Part shown: in pieces, positions 45,465 through 55,429 of the stretch | Numbering within the stretch: the stretch's first letter is position 1 | Layout: each line of letters starts with the position of its first letter | From: RPQJ01 sp963700045 | GTDB lineage: Bacteria; Pseudomonadota; Gammaproteobacteria; Steroidobacterales; Steroidobacteraceae | Length of the DNA stretch: 64,000 bases | NCBI GenBank assembly: GCA_963700045.1 | Contig: CAVOWK010000008.1 | Location: forward strand, 62,001 to 126,000 | Reading direction: 5' to 3' | Program-made: the position numbers and the translations under genes | Notes under the pieces: generated by a model | The model's input: only the letters and a program-made list of their open reading frames with translations | What the model was told of the DNA's origin: nothing | Databases searched by the model: none

Positions 45465-45840
45465 TCGCACGGCGCACGTAACCTGCGCGGAAGCTGACCA
45501 TCGCGCGTCGAACCATCCCCAGCCGGGGGAGGTGCGCGACCCAAACTCCAATTCGACTGTCTAGCTGAGTACTGTGGTGTTTGCGGAATGTGCATCAACA
45601 CGCAGGCTGTGTCACCGATTCGTATCGGTGACCGCGCCGACGCCGTCCTGCAAGCAGACGCTCACCGGGCGAGAACGACCCATTGCTGAAGTTCATGCCG
45701 TCGAATCGCTGGCCGCAAAGCTGACATTGCCGACACTTCGGACTGCCGTACGATCGGCCCAGGTCGAACTCCTGCAGGGCCGACATCGAAGCAGCGGCAT
45801 CCGTGCCGACCGGCAAGCGGACCGGCAGATCCTTGGCTGG
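45465..45840. other. Non-coding stretch without a recognisable gene
   Basis: Open frames cross this stretch on both strands, but none has recognisable protein features or a ribosome site. The text GGCCGCAAAGCTGACATTGC (around 45709) gives the impression of a decayed dispersed repeat, which I cannot confirm. Confidence 0.4.
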
Positions 45841-46665
45841 TTAGCGCACGGCTGCTCGCGCAGACGCCAGGGCCGGCACGAGCCGGTCGCGCCATACGCG
45901 GTAGCCAGCCTCGCTCGGGTGCAAGCCGTCAACGAAGAGCCGGGGATCCTGCTTTCCTAGAGCGTCGACGAAAGCGGGATACAGATCCAGCCAGGTCGTG
46001 AAACCGGCGAACTCGGTGCTCCTGGCCAGCGCTGCCAGGCGCAAATTCACCGGCCTCACGACCGCGTCGTCCCTGGAGGGCTCCGACGTGGGCAGGATCG
46101 ATTGCAGGACGATCCGCGCGCCAGGCTTGCGCGCGTGCAGCGAGCGCATCACCGCTAGCACGCCTTCGAACACGCTGTCGGCTACCGGCATCTCGGGTGC
46201 GTAGGAGTTGTTGATGCCGACCATCAGCACGAAGAACTCGGGTGCCAACTCTGGGGCGTCCAGTTGGCCGAGGCCACCCTGCGCCTTCGGCAGGATTCGG
46301 AAGAGCAGGTGCTCCGTGCGGTCGCCCGAGATACCGATATTCAGCGCTAGGTTCTGCGGCACGGCGCCGCCGAAGGACTCTTCCCAGACGCGGCGGCCGT
46401 GCATCCGGCCCGGAATCCACGGGTCGTCGCCAAGCAGCCAGAAATCGGTGATCGAGTCACCGACGAACACGAGCTTTACGGCGCGCAGGCTCGCGGTGTC
46501 AGAGACCTGCGCTGCGATGACGGCCTGTCGCTGCTGCCAATACTCGACACGGGCCGTGGGCTGCGTCGAGGAGAAGTCGCGGGCGGCGGCTGCGCCGTGC
46601 AGGGCAAGGCTCGCGAGTGCGGCGAGGGCTCCAGCCAGAACGCGTCCGATCAGAGTCATGGTCAT
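45841..46665 (-). CDS. Secreted SGNH/GDSL-family hydrolase
   Basis: A predicted periplasmic esterase or acylhydrolase of 274 residues. The signal peptide (about 1-28) ends near HGAAAARDF. Block I is KLVFVGDSITDFWL (about 66; catalytic Ser in GDSIT), block II NIGISGDRTEHLLFR, block III VLMVGINNSYAP and block V DGLHPSEAGY (Asp and His). It resembles the PAF-acetylhydrolase-like group that acts on acylated sugars; the substrate is unknown. ATG at 46665 after GGAG. It stands alone, with a 139-bp gap before the broken FAH gene. Confidence 0.88.
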   Translation of the reverse strand: MTMTLIGRVLAGALAALASLALHGAAAARDFSSTQPTARVEYWQQRQAVIAAQVSDTASLRAVKLVFVGDSITDFWLLGDDPWIPGRMHGRRVWEESFGGAVPQNLALNIGISGDRTEHLLFRILPKAQGGLGQLDAPELAPEFFVLMVGINNSYAPEMPVADSVFEGVLAVMRSLHARKPGARIVLQSILPTSEPSRDDAVVRPVNLRLAALARSTEFAGFTTWLDLYPAFVDALGKQDPRLFVDGLHPSEAGYRVWRDRLVPALASARAAVR

Positions 46666-46804
46666 CGGTTGTCTCCGTCGAAAAGGTCGGCCGGGTCGCA
46701 CCACTGCACATCAGGCTCAGCGCACAAGCGCCCACGGCTCGCGCCACCCCGACTTCAATACCCGCTCGACGCACCCGCTCGTTCGGATCGACTATGCCGC
46801 AACC

Positions 46805-47888
46805 TCAGTCCACAATCCGGTTGCGGATCACGCCGAGCGCATCGGCGCGGATCACGACCTCGTCCCCCGGCCGCAGGTACACCCAGGGATTCCAAAGATT
46901 GTGCGGCTTGAATATCACGCCGGCCGGCGTGCCGGAGAATATCACCGTGCCCGCCGGAATCTTTCCTGCGGCATCGAGCAAGCGCACGTCGCCTTTATGG
47001 TTCCGAAAAGCCCAGTCTTTGCGTCGGAAGATCTCGGTCAGGATTTCACTCGGCCCCCACGCCATATGTCCGGCCGAGTCTTGCTGGCGCAGGCGACCGT
47101 TCAGGTAGAGCCGCAGGGTGATCTGCTTGTAGAAGGAATCCAGATCGCGCGGAATTACCAGCAGTGGGCCCACCACGGCAAAGCCCTCCCGACTCTTGCC
47201 GTCGACGAAACCCGTCGTCCCCATCGGCGCGCCGCGGCGGTAGTGGCGCACGAGCGTCCAGCGGTCCGTGAGTTCATTGCACAGCACCAACCCCATCGTT
47301 CGCGGCGCGGGCGCCGGCCCTGCGATGTCCTCCAGCGATACCAACCCCAGTTCGCCCTCATAGTCGAGAAGTACCGAGGGCTTCCTGCTCACGGCGCTGG
47401 AGAAGTGCGTCGGCTGCGCGACGCTTCGGGAACACAAACGGCTTCTCCTCGACGTGTGACTCGCGCGCATGCTCCGGGTAGCTGGCTCCGATTCCTATGT
47501 TGGCTTCGCGCCCCTCGAACGGCACCTCGAGCTTCGCCACGTCCACTGTCACCGGCGCGCCGCCTGCCGCCTGGGCCATCGCGTCGTAGCCGAACTCGTG
47601 GAACAGTCCGAGCGCATCAGCCCCCGGACGGTCGAAGTGGGCCGTAAGGTCCACGCCGACAATCGCATTTGCTGCGTAGCTGCGTACAAGCAGGATCCGC
47701 GGCCTGCCCTGCTCGCGATACCGTGCAAGTGTCAGCGCCTGATCCACAGGCGCAATCGAAACGCCAGTTGCCATGGCGGGATCGAGCGTATCCGTGAACA
47801 GCGGGCGTGACAGGTAAACGCTGGTGAGCAATGCTCCAAGCACCAGCAGGCAGAAGCCAGCCACCAGCGATTGATGGAATGTCGTCAT
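46805..47888 (-). pseudogene. Frameshifted fumarylacetoacetate hydrolase (FAH) family gene
   Basis: Two overlapping frames make one FAH-family protein. The first (47358-47888) has an N-terminal membrane anchor (FCLLVLGALLTSVYLS) and the cap region ending NIGIGASYPEHARES-HVEEKPFVFPK. The second (stop at 46805) supplies VAQPTHFSSAVSRKPSVLL, the metal site DYEGELGLVSLEDIAG, LCNELTDRWTLVRH, GPSEILTEI and the C-terminal SGTPAGVIF-RPGDEVVIRADALG. Reading through needs a one-base skip near 47420-47430 (in CCGAAGCGTCGCGCAG). All metal-binding parts remain, so this may be a recent frameshift or a sequencing error. The anchored N terminus is unusual for the family. Confidence 0.8.
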
Positions 47889-48450
47889 TGGGTGAGTCTG
47901 GTTTCTCTGCTGGTGGGGCGTCAGCCCGGCGCGATGGCCGCTATCGGGAAGACAGTCTGACGCCGCCTACGCCCGCTCTTGGCCGGTGTGCGACATCGGC
48001 GAATGACTGCTTTCTACTGGAACTTGCGGCAGGAGCCAACACGTTTCGGTAACAAAGCGGATAACTGCTGCCATGCGCAAGCCACAGTCGTTGCGGTGTG
48101 GCGGGGTGAGTTCGCGGCCCGCTTGAGGGCCTGACTCTTCAAGCCAGGCAGCAACACGTTGAGGTGGCGATTGTCGACGATGCATGCGCCGTGCGAGCGG
48201 AATCGACGGCGGTGATGCCGGGTCTTTGGCAATGGTCGACGTCGATTGCGGTCGCTCAGGCGCCGACGACTCTACCAAAATTGATCCTGGCCTCGAGTTC
48301 ATGCGCGGCCCGCCCGAACGACAGGCTGATCGGTTCGAACCTGGAACGCATGCCAATGCGTGTCGTTCGCAGGCACGAAAACCACGGTTGATATTCCCCC
48401 GCCGTGCCGTCCAACTGACACAAACAACAGTTCGACGAAAGCGGGGCGAA
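47889..48450. other. 562-bp divergent intergenic region, no gene recognised
   Basis: Lies between the FAH-family gene and the cytochrome gene. Short frames occur on both strands (for example 48014-48232 minus) but none resembles a known protein. The text GTGGCGATTGTCGACGATGC (48162-48181) recalls the start of a receiver domain, but the match fades at once. It should contain promoters for both flanking genes; I see no strong pair. Confidence 0.4.
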
Positions 48451-50220
48451 ATGCCGAGCCAAACCTTGTTAAAGAGTGCAGCGCTGAGTGCCGCTGCGTT
48501 GTTCGTGCTGGTCGGCTGCGGCGGTGGCGGCGGCTCGTCTGGCGGATCGGACGGCGGAGGTGGTGGCGGCGGCGGCACCGGACAGACCCCGGCGTACAAG
48601 ATCCTCGCCACCAACGATCTCGGCATGCACTGCGTGGACGCGGACTTCTCGGTTTTCTCGATCCTCCCGCCCTACAACGTCGTCAATGCGCAGGTGATCC
48701 GCACCGACTCGACCGGCAGGCCTGCGCTCGTGAACGACAGCGCCGTGACGCTGAACTACTCGGCCATCGCCGACGCGAACGGATCGATCAACAGCCGCAG
48801 CGTCGGCAAGACCAATTTCTGGCAATACGCCGCGCGGGCCTACGGGGCGAATCTCGCTCCGGGCCAGGGCCTGAAGGGCCTGTACATGCCGGCCGATGCG
48901 ACGACGGCGCAACAGACCTCGTTCGCATGGAAGACCACGAGCGGACTTTTCAAGGCCGAGGGCATTCCCATCATCCCGACGGACGACGCCGGCCACAGCA
49001 ACCGGTATCCCCTGATGCGGCTGACGGCGGCCGACAAGTCGAGCAGCCAGAACGTGGCGACGCTCGACATCGTGCTGCCGGTGTCCGAGGAAACGACCTG
49101 TCGCGATTGCCACGCCACCGGCGGCCCGGCCGCGAAAGGGAGCAGCATCGCGTGGTCGACCAACACCGACGTCGAAGTCCAGTCGCGCGAAAACATCCTC
49201 CTGCTGCATGACAGCCGCATGGGCACACAGCTGATGGCGTCGAAACCGGTGCTGTGCGCGGGTTGCCACTACTCCGCCGCGCTCGACCTGGCTGGCACTG
49301 GCCCCGCGGGCGCACAGCTGGGCCGTCCGACGATGTCGGCGGCGATGCACGCCTACCACAGCGACAAGATGGTGACGGCTGCAGGCGTGCCACTGGCCGA
49401 TCGCTTCGTGGTGCAGGGCGGTGTGCCGCCCTCTCCGGAAACGCAGGCCTGCTACCTCTGCCACCCGGGCAAGTCCACGCAGTGCCTGCGCGGCGCCATG
49501 ACCGATGCCGTCACTTGCCAGAACTGCCACGGCGGGATGACCGCCGTCGGCGGCGCCGCGGCCCTGGCAGCCGGCGGCAGCATCGACGGACAGAACGACG
49601 GCAAGGCGCGACGGCCCTGGATGGACCTGCCACGCTGCCAGTCCTGCCATACCGGCGACGCATCGAGCCACCTGACCCTTGCCGACGCCTCGCTGATGGC
49701 GAGCGACGGACTGCGAACGCTGGTCGCGTTCAACACCACCGACGCGGCCGCTTCGCCGCGTCTGGCCTCGAACAGCCGCTTTGCCGAGAATTCAAATGCG
49801 CTGTTCCGCTACAGCAAGGGTCATGGAGGAGTGGCGTGCGAGGGTTGCCACAACAGCACGCACGCCATCTGGCCCAACCCGGCGGACCTGCACAACGACA
49901 ACGTCGCGGCGAAGCAGTTGCAAGGCCACTCTGGCACGATCACGGAATGCACGACGTGCCACGGTGCAGGCGCGCTCTCGCTGTCACTCGGCGGCCCGCA
50001 CGGCATGCACGTCGTTGCCGACTCGCGCTGGACCAAAGGCGGTCACTCATCACTGGCAAAGCAGAATCGCCAGGCCTGCGCGGCCTGCCACGGCACCACT
50101 TTCCGCGGCACGGCGCTCTCGCGCACGGCGGCGCAACGGGACTGGGGTTCGCGCACGGTGGCCAAGGGCACCGCGATCGGCTGCTACGACTGCCACAACG
50201 GGCCGAACGGCGGCGACTGA
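48451..50220 (+). CDS. Multiheme c-type cytochrome lipoprotein with nine CxxCH sites
   Basis: A predicted exported electron-transfer protein of 589 residues. The lipobox LVGC (about 20-23) is followed by a Gly/Ser linker of some 20 residues. Nine heme motifs follow: CRDCH, CAGCH, CYLCH, CQNCH, CQSCH, CEGCH, CTTCH, CAACH and CYDCH, all in the C-terminal two thirds. The N-terminal domain before the first heme (about 45-210) begins YKILATNDLGMHCVDADFSV and is heme-free. The ATG at 48451 follows GCGGGGCGAA. Its anchoring leaflet is unknown. It may pass electrons at the cell surface or to a periplasmic reductase; no partner oxidoreductase or heme-maturation gene is nearby. Confidence 0.9.
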   Translation: MPSQTLLKSAALSAAALFVLVGCGGGGGSSGGSDGGGGGGGGTGQTPAYKILATNDLGMHCVDADFSVFSILPPYNVVNAQVIRTDSTGRPALVNDSAVTLNYSAIADANGSINSRSVGKTNFWQYAARAYGANLAPGQGLKGLYMPADATTAQQTSFAWKTTSGLFKAEGIPIIPTDDAGHSNRYPLMRLTAADKSSSQNVATLDIVLPVSEETTCRDCHATGGPAAKGSSIAWSTNTDVEVQSRENILLLHDSRMGTQLMASKPVLCAGCHYSAALDLAGTGPAGAQLGRPTMSAAMHAYHSDKMVTAAGVPLADRFVVQGGVPPSPETQACYLCHPGKSTQCLRGAMTDAVTCQNCHGGMTAVGGAAALAAGGSIDGQNDGKARRPWMDLPRCQSCHTGDASSHLTLADASLMASDGLRTLVAFNTTDAAASPRLASNSRFAENSNALFRYSKGHGGVACEGCHNSTHAIWPNPADLHNDNVAAKQLQGHSGTITECTTCHGAGALSLSLGGPHGMHVVADSRWTKGGHSSLAKQNRQACAACHGTTFRGTALSRTAAQRDWGSRTVAKGTAIGCYDCHNGPNGGD

Positions 50221-50246
50221 CGCGGGGATTGAGCAGACGCGCGTTT

Positions 50247-50300
50247 CGGGTTCCCCTCGGGAACGCCTGTCTGCCTTTCCGCGTTCCCGAGGGGAACCCG
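50247..50300 (-). repeat. 20-bp-arm hairpin with the shared loop in opposite orientation
   Basis: The arms 50247-50266 and 50281-50300 are a perfect inverted repeat (CGGGTTCCCCTCGGGAACGC). The loop CTGTCTGCCTTTCC is, on the minus strand, GGAAAGGCAGACAG, matching the loop at 45376-45389 at 12 of 14 positions. It lies between the convergent cytochrome and PilU-like genes. Confidence 0.88.
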
Positions 50301-50347
50301 GAAGGCACGTCCCGCTCGACCCGCCAAGGCGCCGCAGCGATCGCGAC

Positions 50348-51508
50348 TCAACCGAAGTTGATCTTGGCCTCGAGGTTGGTGCGCGAGTCGGCGTTCGAAA
50401 TCGCCTCCTCGAGCGTGACCTTGCCCTGCTTGTACAGCTCGTAGAGCGCGATGTCGAAGCTCTGCACGCCCTTCTCGCTGCTGCGAATCAGCGATTCCTT
50501 GACGCCGATGACGTCGCCCTTCTTGATCAGCTCCTGCACGTGCGGCGTGTTGAGCAGCACTTCAAGGGCGGCGCAGCGCTTGCCGTCCTTGCCCATGACC
50601 AGGCGCTGCGAAAGGATCGCCTTCAGGTACTGCGACAGGTCGAGGAAGATCTGCGAGTGCTGGTCGCGCGGGAACATGTTGATGATGCGGTCGAGCGTCT
50701 CGGCCGCGTTGTTCGCATGCAGCGTCGCGAGGCACAGGTGGCCCGTGCCCGCGAACGTCAGCGCGTATTCCATCGACTCACGGTCACGGATTTCACCGAT
50801 CAGGATCACATCCGGCGCGGCGCGCATCGCGCTGCGCAACGCGCGATGGAACGACTTCGTGTCGAGCCCCACCTCGCGCTGGTTGACGATCGACTTCTTG
50901 TTCCGGTGCAGGAACTCGATCGGGTCCTCGACCGTCAGGATGTGGTCGGACGAGGTCTCGTTGCGGAAATTGAGCATGGCCGCGAGCGAGGTCGACTTGC
51001 CCGAGCCCGTGGCGCCCACCATGAGCACCAGTCCGCGCTTGATCATGACCAGGTCCTTCATGATCATCGGCAGGCCGAGTTCCTCGAGCGACGGCATGTC
51101 GGCGGTGATGTAGCGCAGCACCATGGCGGGGTTGCCGCGCTGATGGAAGACCGCGATGCGGAAGCGCCCGAGGCCCGGCTCGGAGATCGCGAAGTCGATC
51201 TCCAGCTCCTGCTGGAAGTAGTCGATCTGCTCCTGGTTCATCAGGCCGTAGGCGGCCTGGCGCACCTGCTCTGCCGTCAGCACCTGCTTGTTGACAGGGA
51301 CGATCTTGCCCTCGATCTTGATCTTGATCGGGGCGTTCGAGCTGAAGAACAGGTCGGAAGCCTTCTTCGCGACCATCAGCTTGAACAGCGGCTTGGTATT
51401 CAGCACGAAGCTGCGGGCCGTGTCCACGCCCACCAGGCCGCCGTCGTCCAGCATCCGCTCGTGCGGTGGCGTGGCCGCCTCGGCTTCGGGGGATTCGGCC
51501 GCCATCAT
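50348..51508 (-). CDS. pilU: PilT/PilU-type pilus ATPase (second PilU paralogue)
   Basis: A 386-residue hexameric ATPase of the secretion-ATPase family, acting in type IV pilus retraction. After an acidic N-terminal extension (about 1-40, PESPEAEAATPP-like), the conserved core shows ASDLFFSSNAPIKIKIEGK, Walker A GATGSGKSTS (about 165), the Asp box ILTVEDPIEFLH, Walker B ILIGEIRDRESMEY and the His box GHLCLATLHANNAAETLD. It lacks the AIRNLIRE motif of PilT. The start overlaps the previous stop (ATGA). PilU-type proteins work with PilT; the split of labour between this and the next paralogue is unknown. Confidence 0.88.
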   Translation of the reverse strand: MMAAESPEAEAATPPHERMLDDGGLVGVDTARSFVLNTKPLFKLMVAKKASDLFFSSNAPIKIKIEGKIVPVNKQVLTAEQVRQAAYGLMNQEQIDYFQQELEIDFAISEPGLGRFRIAVFHQRGNPAMVLRYITADMPSLEELGLPMIMKDLVMIKRGLVLMVGATGSGKSTSLAAMLNFRNETSSDHILTVEDPIEFLHRNKKSIVNQREVGLDTKSFHRALRSAMRAAPDVILIGEIRDRESMEYALTFAGTGHLCLATLHANNAAETLDRIINMFPRDQHSQIFLDLSQYLKAILSQRLVMGKDGKRCAALEVLLNTPHVQELIKKGDVIGVKESLIRSSEKGVQSFDIALYELYKQGKVTLEEAISNADSRTNLEAKINFG

Positions 51509-52650
51509 TCCTCTTCCTCGAGGATCTTGAGCGCGCCGGTCTCGTCGAGGTGAGCCGACCTTTCGCGCTTGCTCTCGAGCTTGATACGCAGCCGGATCTC
51601 GTTCTTGGAGTCGGCGTTGCGCAGCGCCTCTTCGTACGAGATGGTGCCCGTCTCGAACAGTTCGAACAGCGCCTGGTCGAAGGTCTTCATGCCGAGCCGG
51701 TTCGACTTGGCCATGATCTCCTTGATGGCACTGACCTCGCCGCGGAAGATCAGGTCGGCGATCAAGGGCGTGTTCAGCATCACTTCCATCGCGGCGATGC
51801 GCCCCTTGCCCGCCTCGCGCGGGATCAGGCGCTGCGCGATCATGGCCCGGATGTTCAGCGAAAGGTCCATCAGCAACTGCTCGCGCCGGTCCTCCGGGAA
51901 GAAGTTGATGATGCGGTCCATCGCCTGGTTGGCGCTGTTGGCGTGCAGCGTCGCCAGCACCAGGTGGCCGGTCTCGGCGAACTGGATGCCGTATTCCATC
52001 GTTTCGCGGTCGCGGATTTCGCCGATCAGGATCACGTCGGGCGCCTGGCGCAACGTATTCTTGAGCGCCATGTGCCAGCTTTCGGTATCGACGCCCACCT
52101 CGCGCTGCGTCACGACGCAGTTGCGGTGGGTGTGGACGTACTCGATCGGGTCCTCGATCGTGATGATGTGGCCGCGGGTCTTGTCGTTGCGGTAGTCCAG
52201 CATCGCGGCCAGCGAAGTCGACTTGCCCGAGCCGGTCGCGCCGACGAGGATGCACAGGCCGCGCTTCGACAGCACGATTTCCTTGAGAATCGGCGGCAGC
52301 TCCAGCTCGTCGACCGTCGGCACCTTGATGTTGATGGTGCGCAGCACCGCGCCGGTGAGCCCCATCTGCACGAAGGCGCTGACGCGGAAGCGGCCGATGC
52401 CCGGCGGCGCGATCGCGAAATTGCATTCGCGCGTCGCGTCGAACTCCTTGGTCTGGCGGTCGTTCATGATCGCGCGCACGAGCAACTGCGCCTGCTCCGG
52501 AGTCAGCGGCTGGTTGGTCTGCGGCTTGATCTCGCCGTCGATCTTGATCGCCGGCGGGAAGCCGGCGGTGATGAACAGGTCGGAACCGTCGCGCTCGACC
52601 ATTCGGCGCAGCAGGTCCTGCATGAGCTTGATGCTGGTATCACGATCCAT
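51505..52650 (-). CDS. pilU: PilT/PilU-type pilus ATPase (first PilU paralogue)
   Basis: A 381-residue retraction ATPase. GSDLFITAGFPPAIKIDGEI (about 22-41), Walker A GATGSGKSTS (about 137), IITIEDPIEYVHTHRNC, ILIGEIRDRETMEYGIQFAE and GHLVLATLHANSANQAMDR are present. The C terminus is charged (KLESKRERSAHLDETGALKI). It looks closest to classical PilU. It sits 71 nt after pilT and overlaps the next ATPase, so the three form an operon. Confidence 0.9.
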   Translation of the reverse strand: MDRDTSIKLMQDLLRRMVERDGSDLFITAGFPPAIKIDGEIKPQTNQPLTPEQAQLLVRAIMNDRQTKEFDATRECNFAIAPPGIGRFRVSAFVQMGLTGAVLRTINIKVPTVDELELPPILKEIVLSKRGLCILVGATGSGKSTSLAAMLDYRNDKTRGHIITIEDPIEYVHTHRNCVVTQREVGVDTESWHMALKNTLRQAPDVILIGEIRDRETMEYGIQFAETGHLVLATLHANSANQAMDRIINFFPEDRREQLLMDLSLNIRAMIAQRLIPREAGKGRIAAMEVMLNTPLIADLIFRGEVSAIKEIMAKSNRLGMKTFDQALFELFETGTISYEEALRNADSKNEIRLRIKLESKRERSAHLDETGALKILEEEE

Positions 52651-52721
52651 GGTGTTCCCTCAGGCGCCGGTGCTGCAGCGGTGGCCGGCGCCCGCGGCGC
52701 CGGCGCTGCGCAGCCCGCCGT

Positions 52722-53762
<1,041 letters not shown>

Positions 53763-53853
53763 CGTATCGGCTCCCTCTTGCCTGCGAGCCGCATCCGGAA
53801 CCGGACGGGTCTTGCGGGCCGGCAAAGTATAGATCAGCCCCTCGGACCCTAAT

Positions 53854-54555
53854 ATGTTAACCGCTCCGCAGTTCTCACCTGCAGCACTGCAATCGGTGCG
53901 TACTCGCATCGTCCGGGCCGCCGAACGCGCAGGCCGGGACCCGGGTTCGGTACGGCTGCTGGCGGTCAGCAAGCAGCAGCCCGCGGCGCTGGTGCGGGCG
54001 GCGGCGACGGCCGGACAAACCGAATTCGGCGAGAACTACGTCCAGGAAGGGATCGACAAGGTCGCCGCGCTTGCCGACGTGCCGGGTCTCGCCTGGCACT
54101 TCATCGGCCAACTGCAGGGCAACAAGACACGCGAAGTCGCCGGATGCTTCGACTGGGTGCACACCGTGGATCGCGAGCGGATCGCTTCGCGGCTGAGCGC
54201 CCAGCGACCACGCGATGCGGCGCCACTGCAGGTGCTGCTGCAGGTCAGGCTGGCCGACGAACCCGGCAAGGGCGGGGTCGCTCCGGCGGCAGCACCCGCA
54301 CTTGCGGAGGCGGTCGCTGTCCTGCCCCGGCTGCAGTTGCGGGGACTGATGTGCATTCCGCCGCCCGCGGCGGGCCTGGAGGCCCAGCGGCAACCGTTCC
54401 GGCAGTTGCGCGAGTTGCTGGAGTCACTCAACGCGGCCGGCCACGCCCTCGACACCCTGTCGATGGGCATGAGTGACGACCTCGAAGCGGCCGTACTCGA
54501 AGGCGCGACGATCGTCCGCGTCGGCACTGCCATTTTCGGACGCCGCCCGGGCTGA
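53854..54555 (+). CDS. yggS: PLP homeostasis protein YggS (PROSC family)
   Basis: A PLP-binding, alanine-racemase-fold protein of 233 residues that buffers pyridoxal phosphate. The PLP lysine is in LLAVSKQQPAALVRAAATAG (about 32-51), with EFGENYVQEGIDK, WHFIGQLQGNKTREV and the phosphate loop SMGMSDDLEAAV (about 206-217). Between residues about 130 and 160 the usual acidic segment is somewhat Pro/Ala-rich. First gene of the yggS-proC-yggT-yggU run. Confidence 0.94.
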   Translation: MLTAPQFSPAALQSVRTRIVRAAERAGRDPGSVRLLAVSKQQPAALVRAAATAGQTEFGENYVQEGIDKVAALADVPGLAWHFIGQLQGNKTREVAGCFDWVHTVDRERIASRLSAQRPRDAAPLQVLLQVRLADEPGKGGVAPAAAPALAEAVAVLPRLQLRGLMCIPPPAAGLEAQRQPFRQLRELLESLNAAGHALDTLSMGMSDDLEAAVLEGATIVRVGTAIFGRRPG

Positions 54556-54580
54556 CCGCGGCAGCAGGAGCACGCACAGC

Positions 54581-55405
54581 ATGACCAATCGCATCGCTTT
54601 CGTAGGTGGCGGCAACATGGCGACCGGCCTGATCGGCGGCCTCATCGCGCGCGGCACGCCGCCCTCCTCGATCGTGGTCGCCGATCCGGAGGCCTCGCAG
54701 CGGTCGCGCCTCGAGCACGATTACGGTGTCGCGACGGTGGCCGATGCACCGTCAGCCGTCACCGGCGCCCGCACCGTCGTGCTCGCGGTGAAGCCACAGC
54801 AGATGGCGCAGGTCGCCCGCTCGATCGCGGGCCAGGTCGCGGCCTCCGGCGCGCTCGTCATTTCGGTGGCCGCCGGAATCCGGTTGCAGGACATCGCGCG
54901 CTGGCTGGGCCCAGGCGTGCCGCTGATTCGCACGATGCCGAATCGACCCGCGCTGATCGGCGCGGGCATTACGGCGCTGTATGCCATGCCCGGCGTCGAC
55001 GCAGCGTCGCGCCAGACAGCCGAGACGATCCTGGCCGCCTGCGGGCCGACCGTCTGGGTCCCCGACGAACTGCAGCTCGACGTCGTCACCGCCGTGTCCG
55101 GCAGTGGTCCGGCGTATTTCTTCCTGTTGATCGAATGCCTGGAAGCAGCTGGCATCCAGCTCGGACTCGATCCAGTGACGGCGCGCAAACTCGCAGTCGA
55201 AACGGCGCGTGGTTCGGGCCAGATGGCGGCCGAAGCCACCGAACCACCGGCTGAATTGCGCGCCCAGGTGACTTCCAAGGGTGGTACGACGGCTGCCGCG
55301 CTCGATGTGCTCGAAGCAGCCGGCGTGCGTGGTATTTTTGCGGCGGCAGTGGCGGCCGGCGCGCGCCGGTCCACCGCGCTCGCGCAGGAATTCGGCACGC
55401 TCTGA
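54581..55405 (+). CDS. proC: Pyrroline-5-carboxylate reductase
   Basis: Last step of proline synthesis, NAD(P)H-dependent. The Rossmann start IAFVGGGNMATGLIGGLIAR (4-23), VVLAVKPQQM, LIRTMPNRPALIGAGITALY (about 115-134) and the C-terminal AVSGSGPAYFFLLIECLEAA and QVTSKGGTTAAALDVLE are diagnostic. 274 residues. The ATG at 54581 has AGGAG 10-11 bases upstream. Confidence 0.96.
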   Translation: MTNRIAFVGGGNMATGLIGGLIARGTPPSSIVVADPEASQRSRLEHDYGVATVADAPSAVTGARTVVLAVKPQQMAQVARSIAGQVAASGALVISVAAGIRLQDIARWLGPGVPLIRTMPNRPALIGAGITALYAMPGVDAASRQTAETILAACGPTVWVPDELQLDVVTAVSGSGPAYFFLLIECLEAAGIQLGLDPVTARKLAVETARGSGQMAAEATEPPAELRAQVTSKGGTTAAALDVLEAAGVRGIFAAAVAAGARRSTALAQEFGTL

Positions 55406-55429
55406 TACCCACCCGAACCGGAACTTCAC

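Noticed and set aside
45574..45960. 128-codon plus-strand frame
   Set aside because: Overlaps the 3' end of the SGNH gene in antisense; no ribosome site or family features.
48014..48391. Short frames resembling a transposase or receiver-domain remnant
   Set aside because: The impression rests on fewer than ten residues and does not continue; not enough to call.
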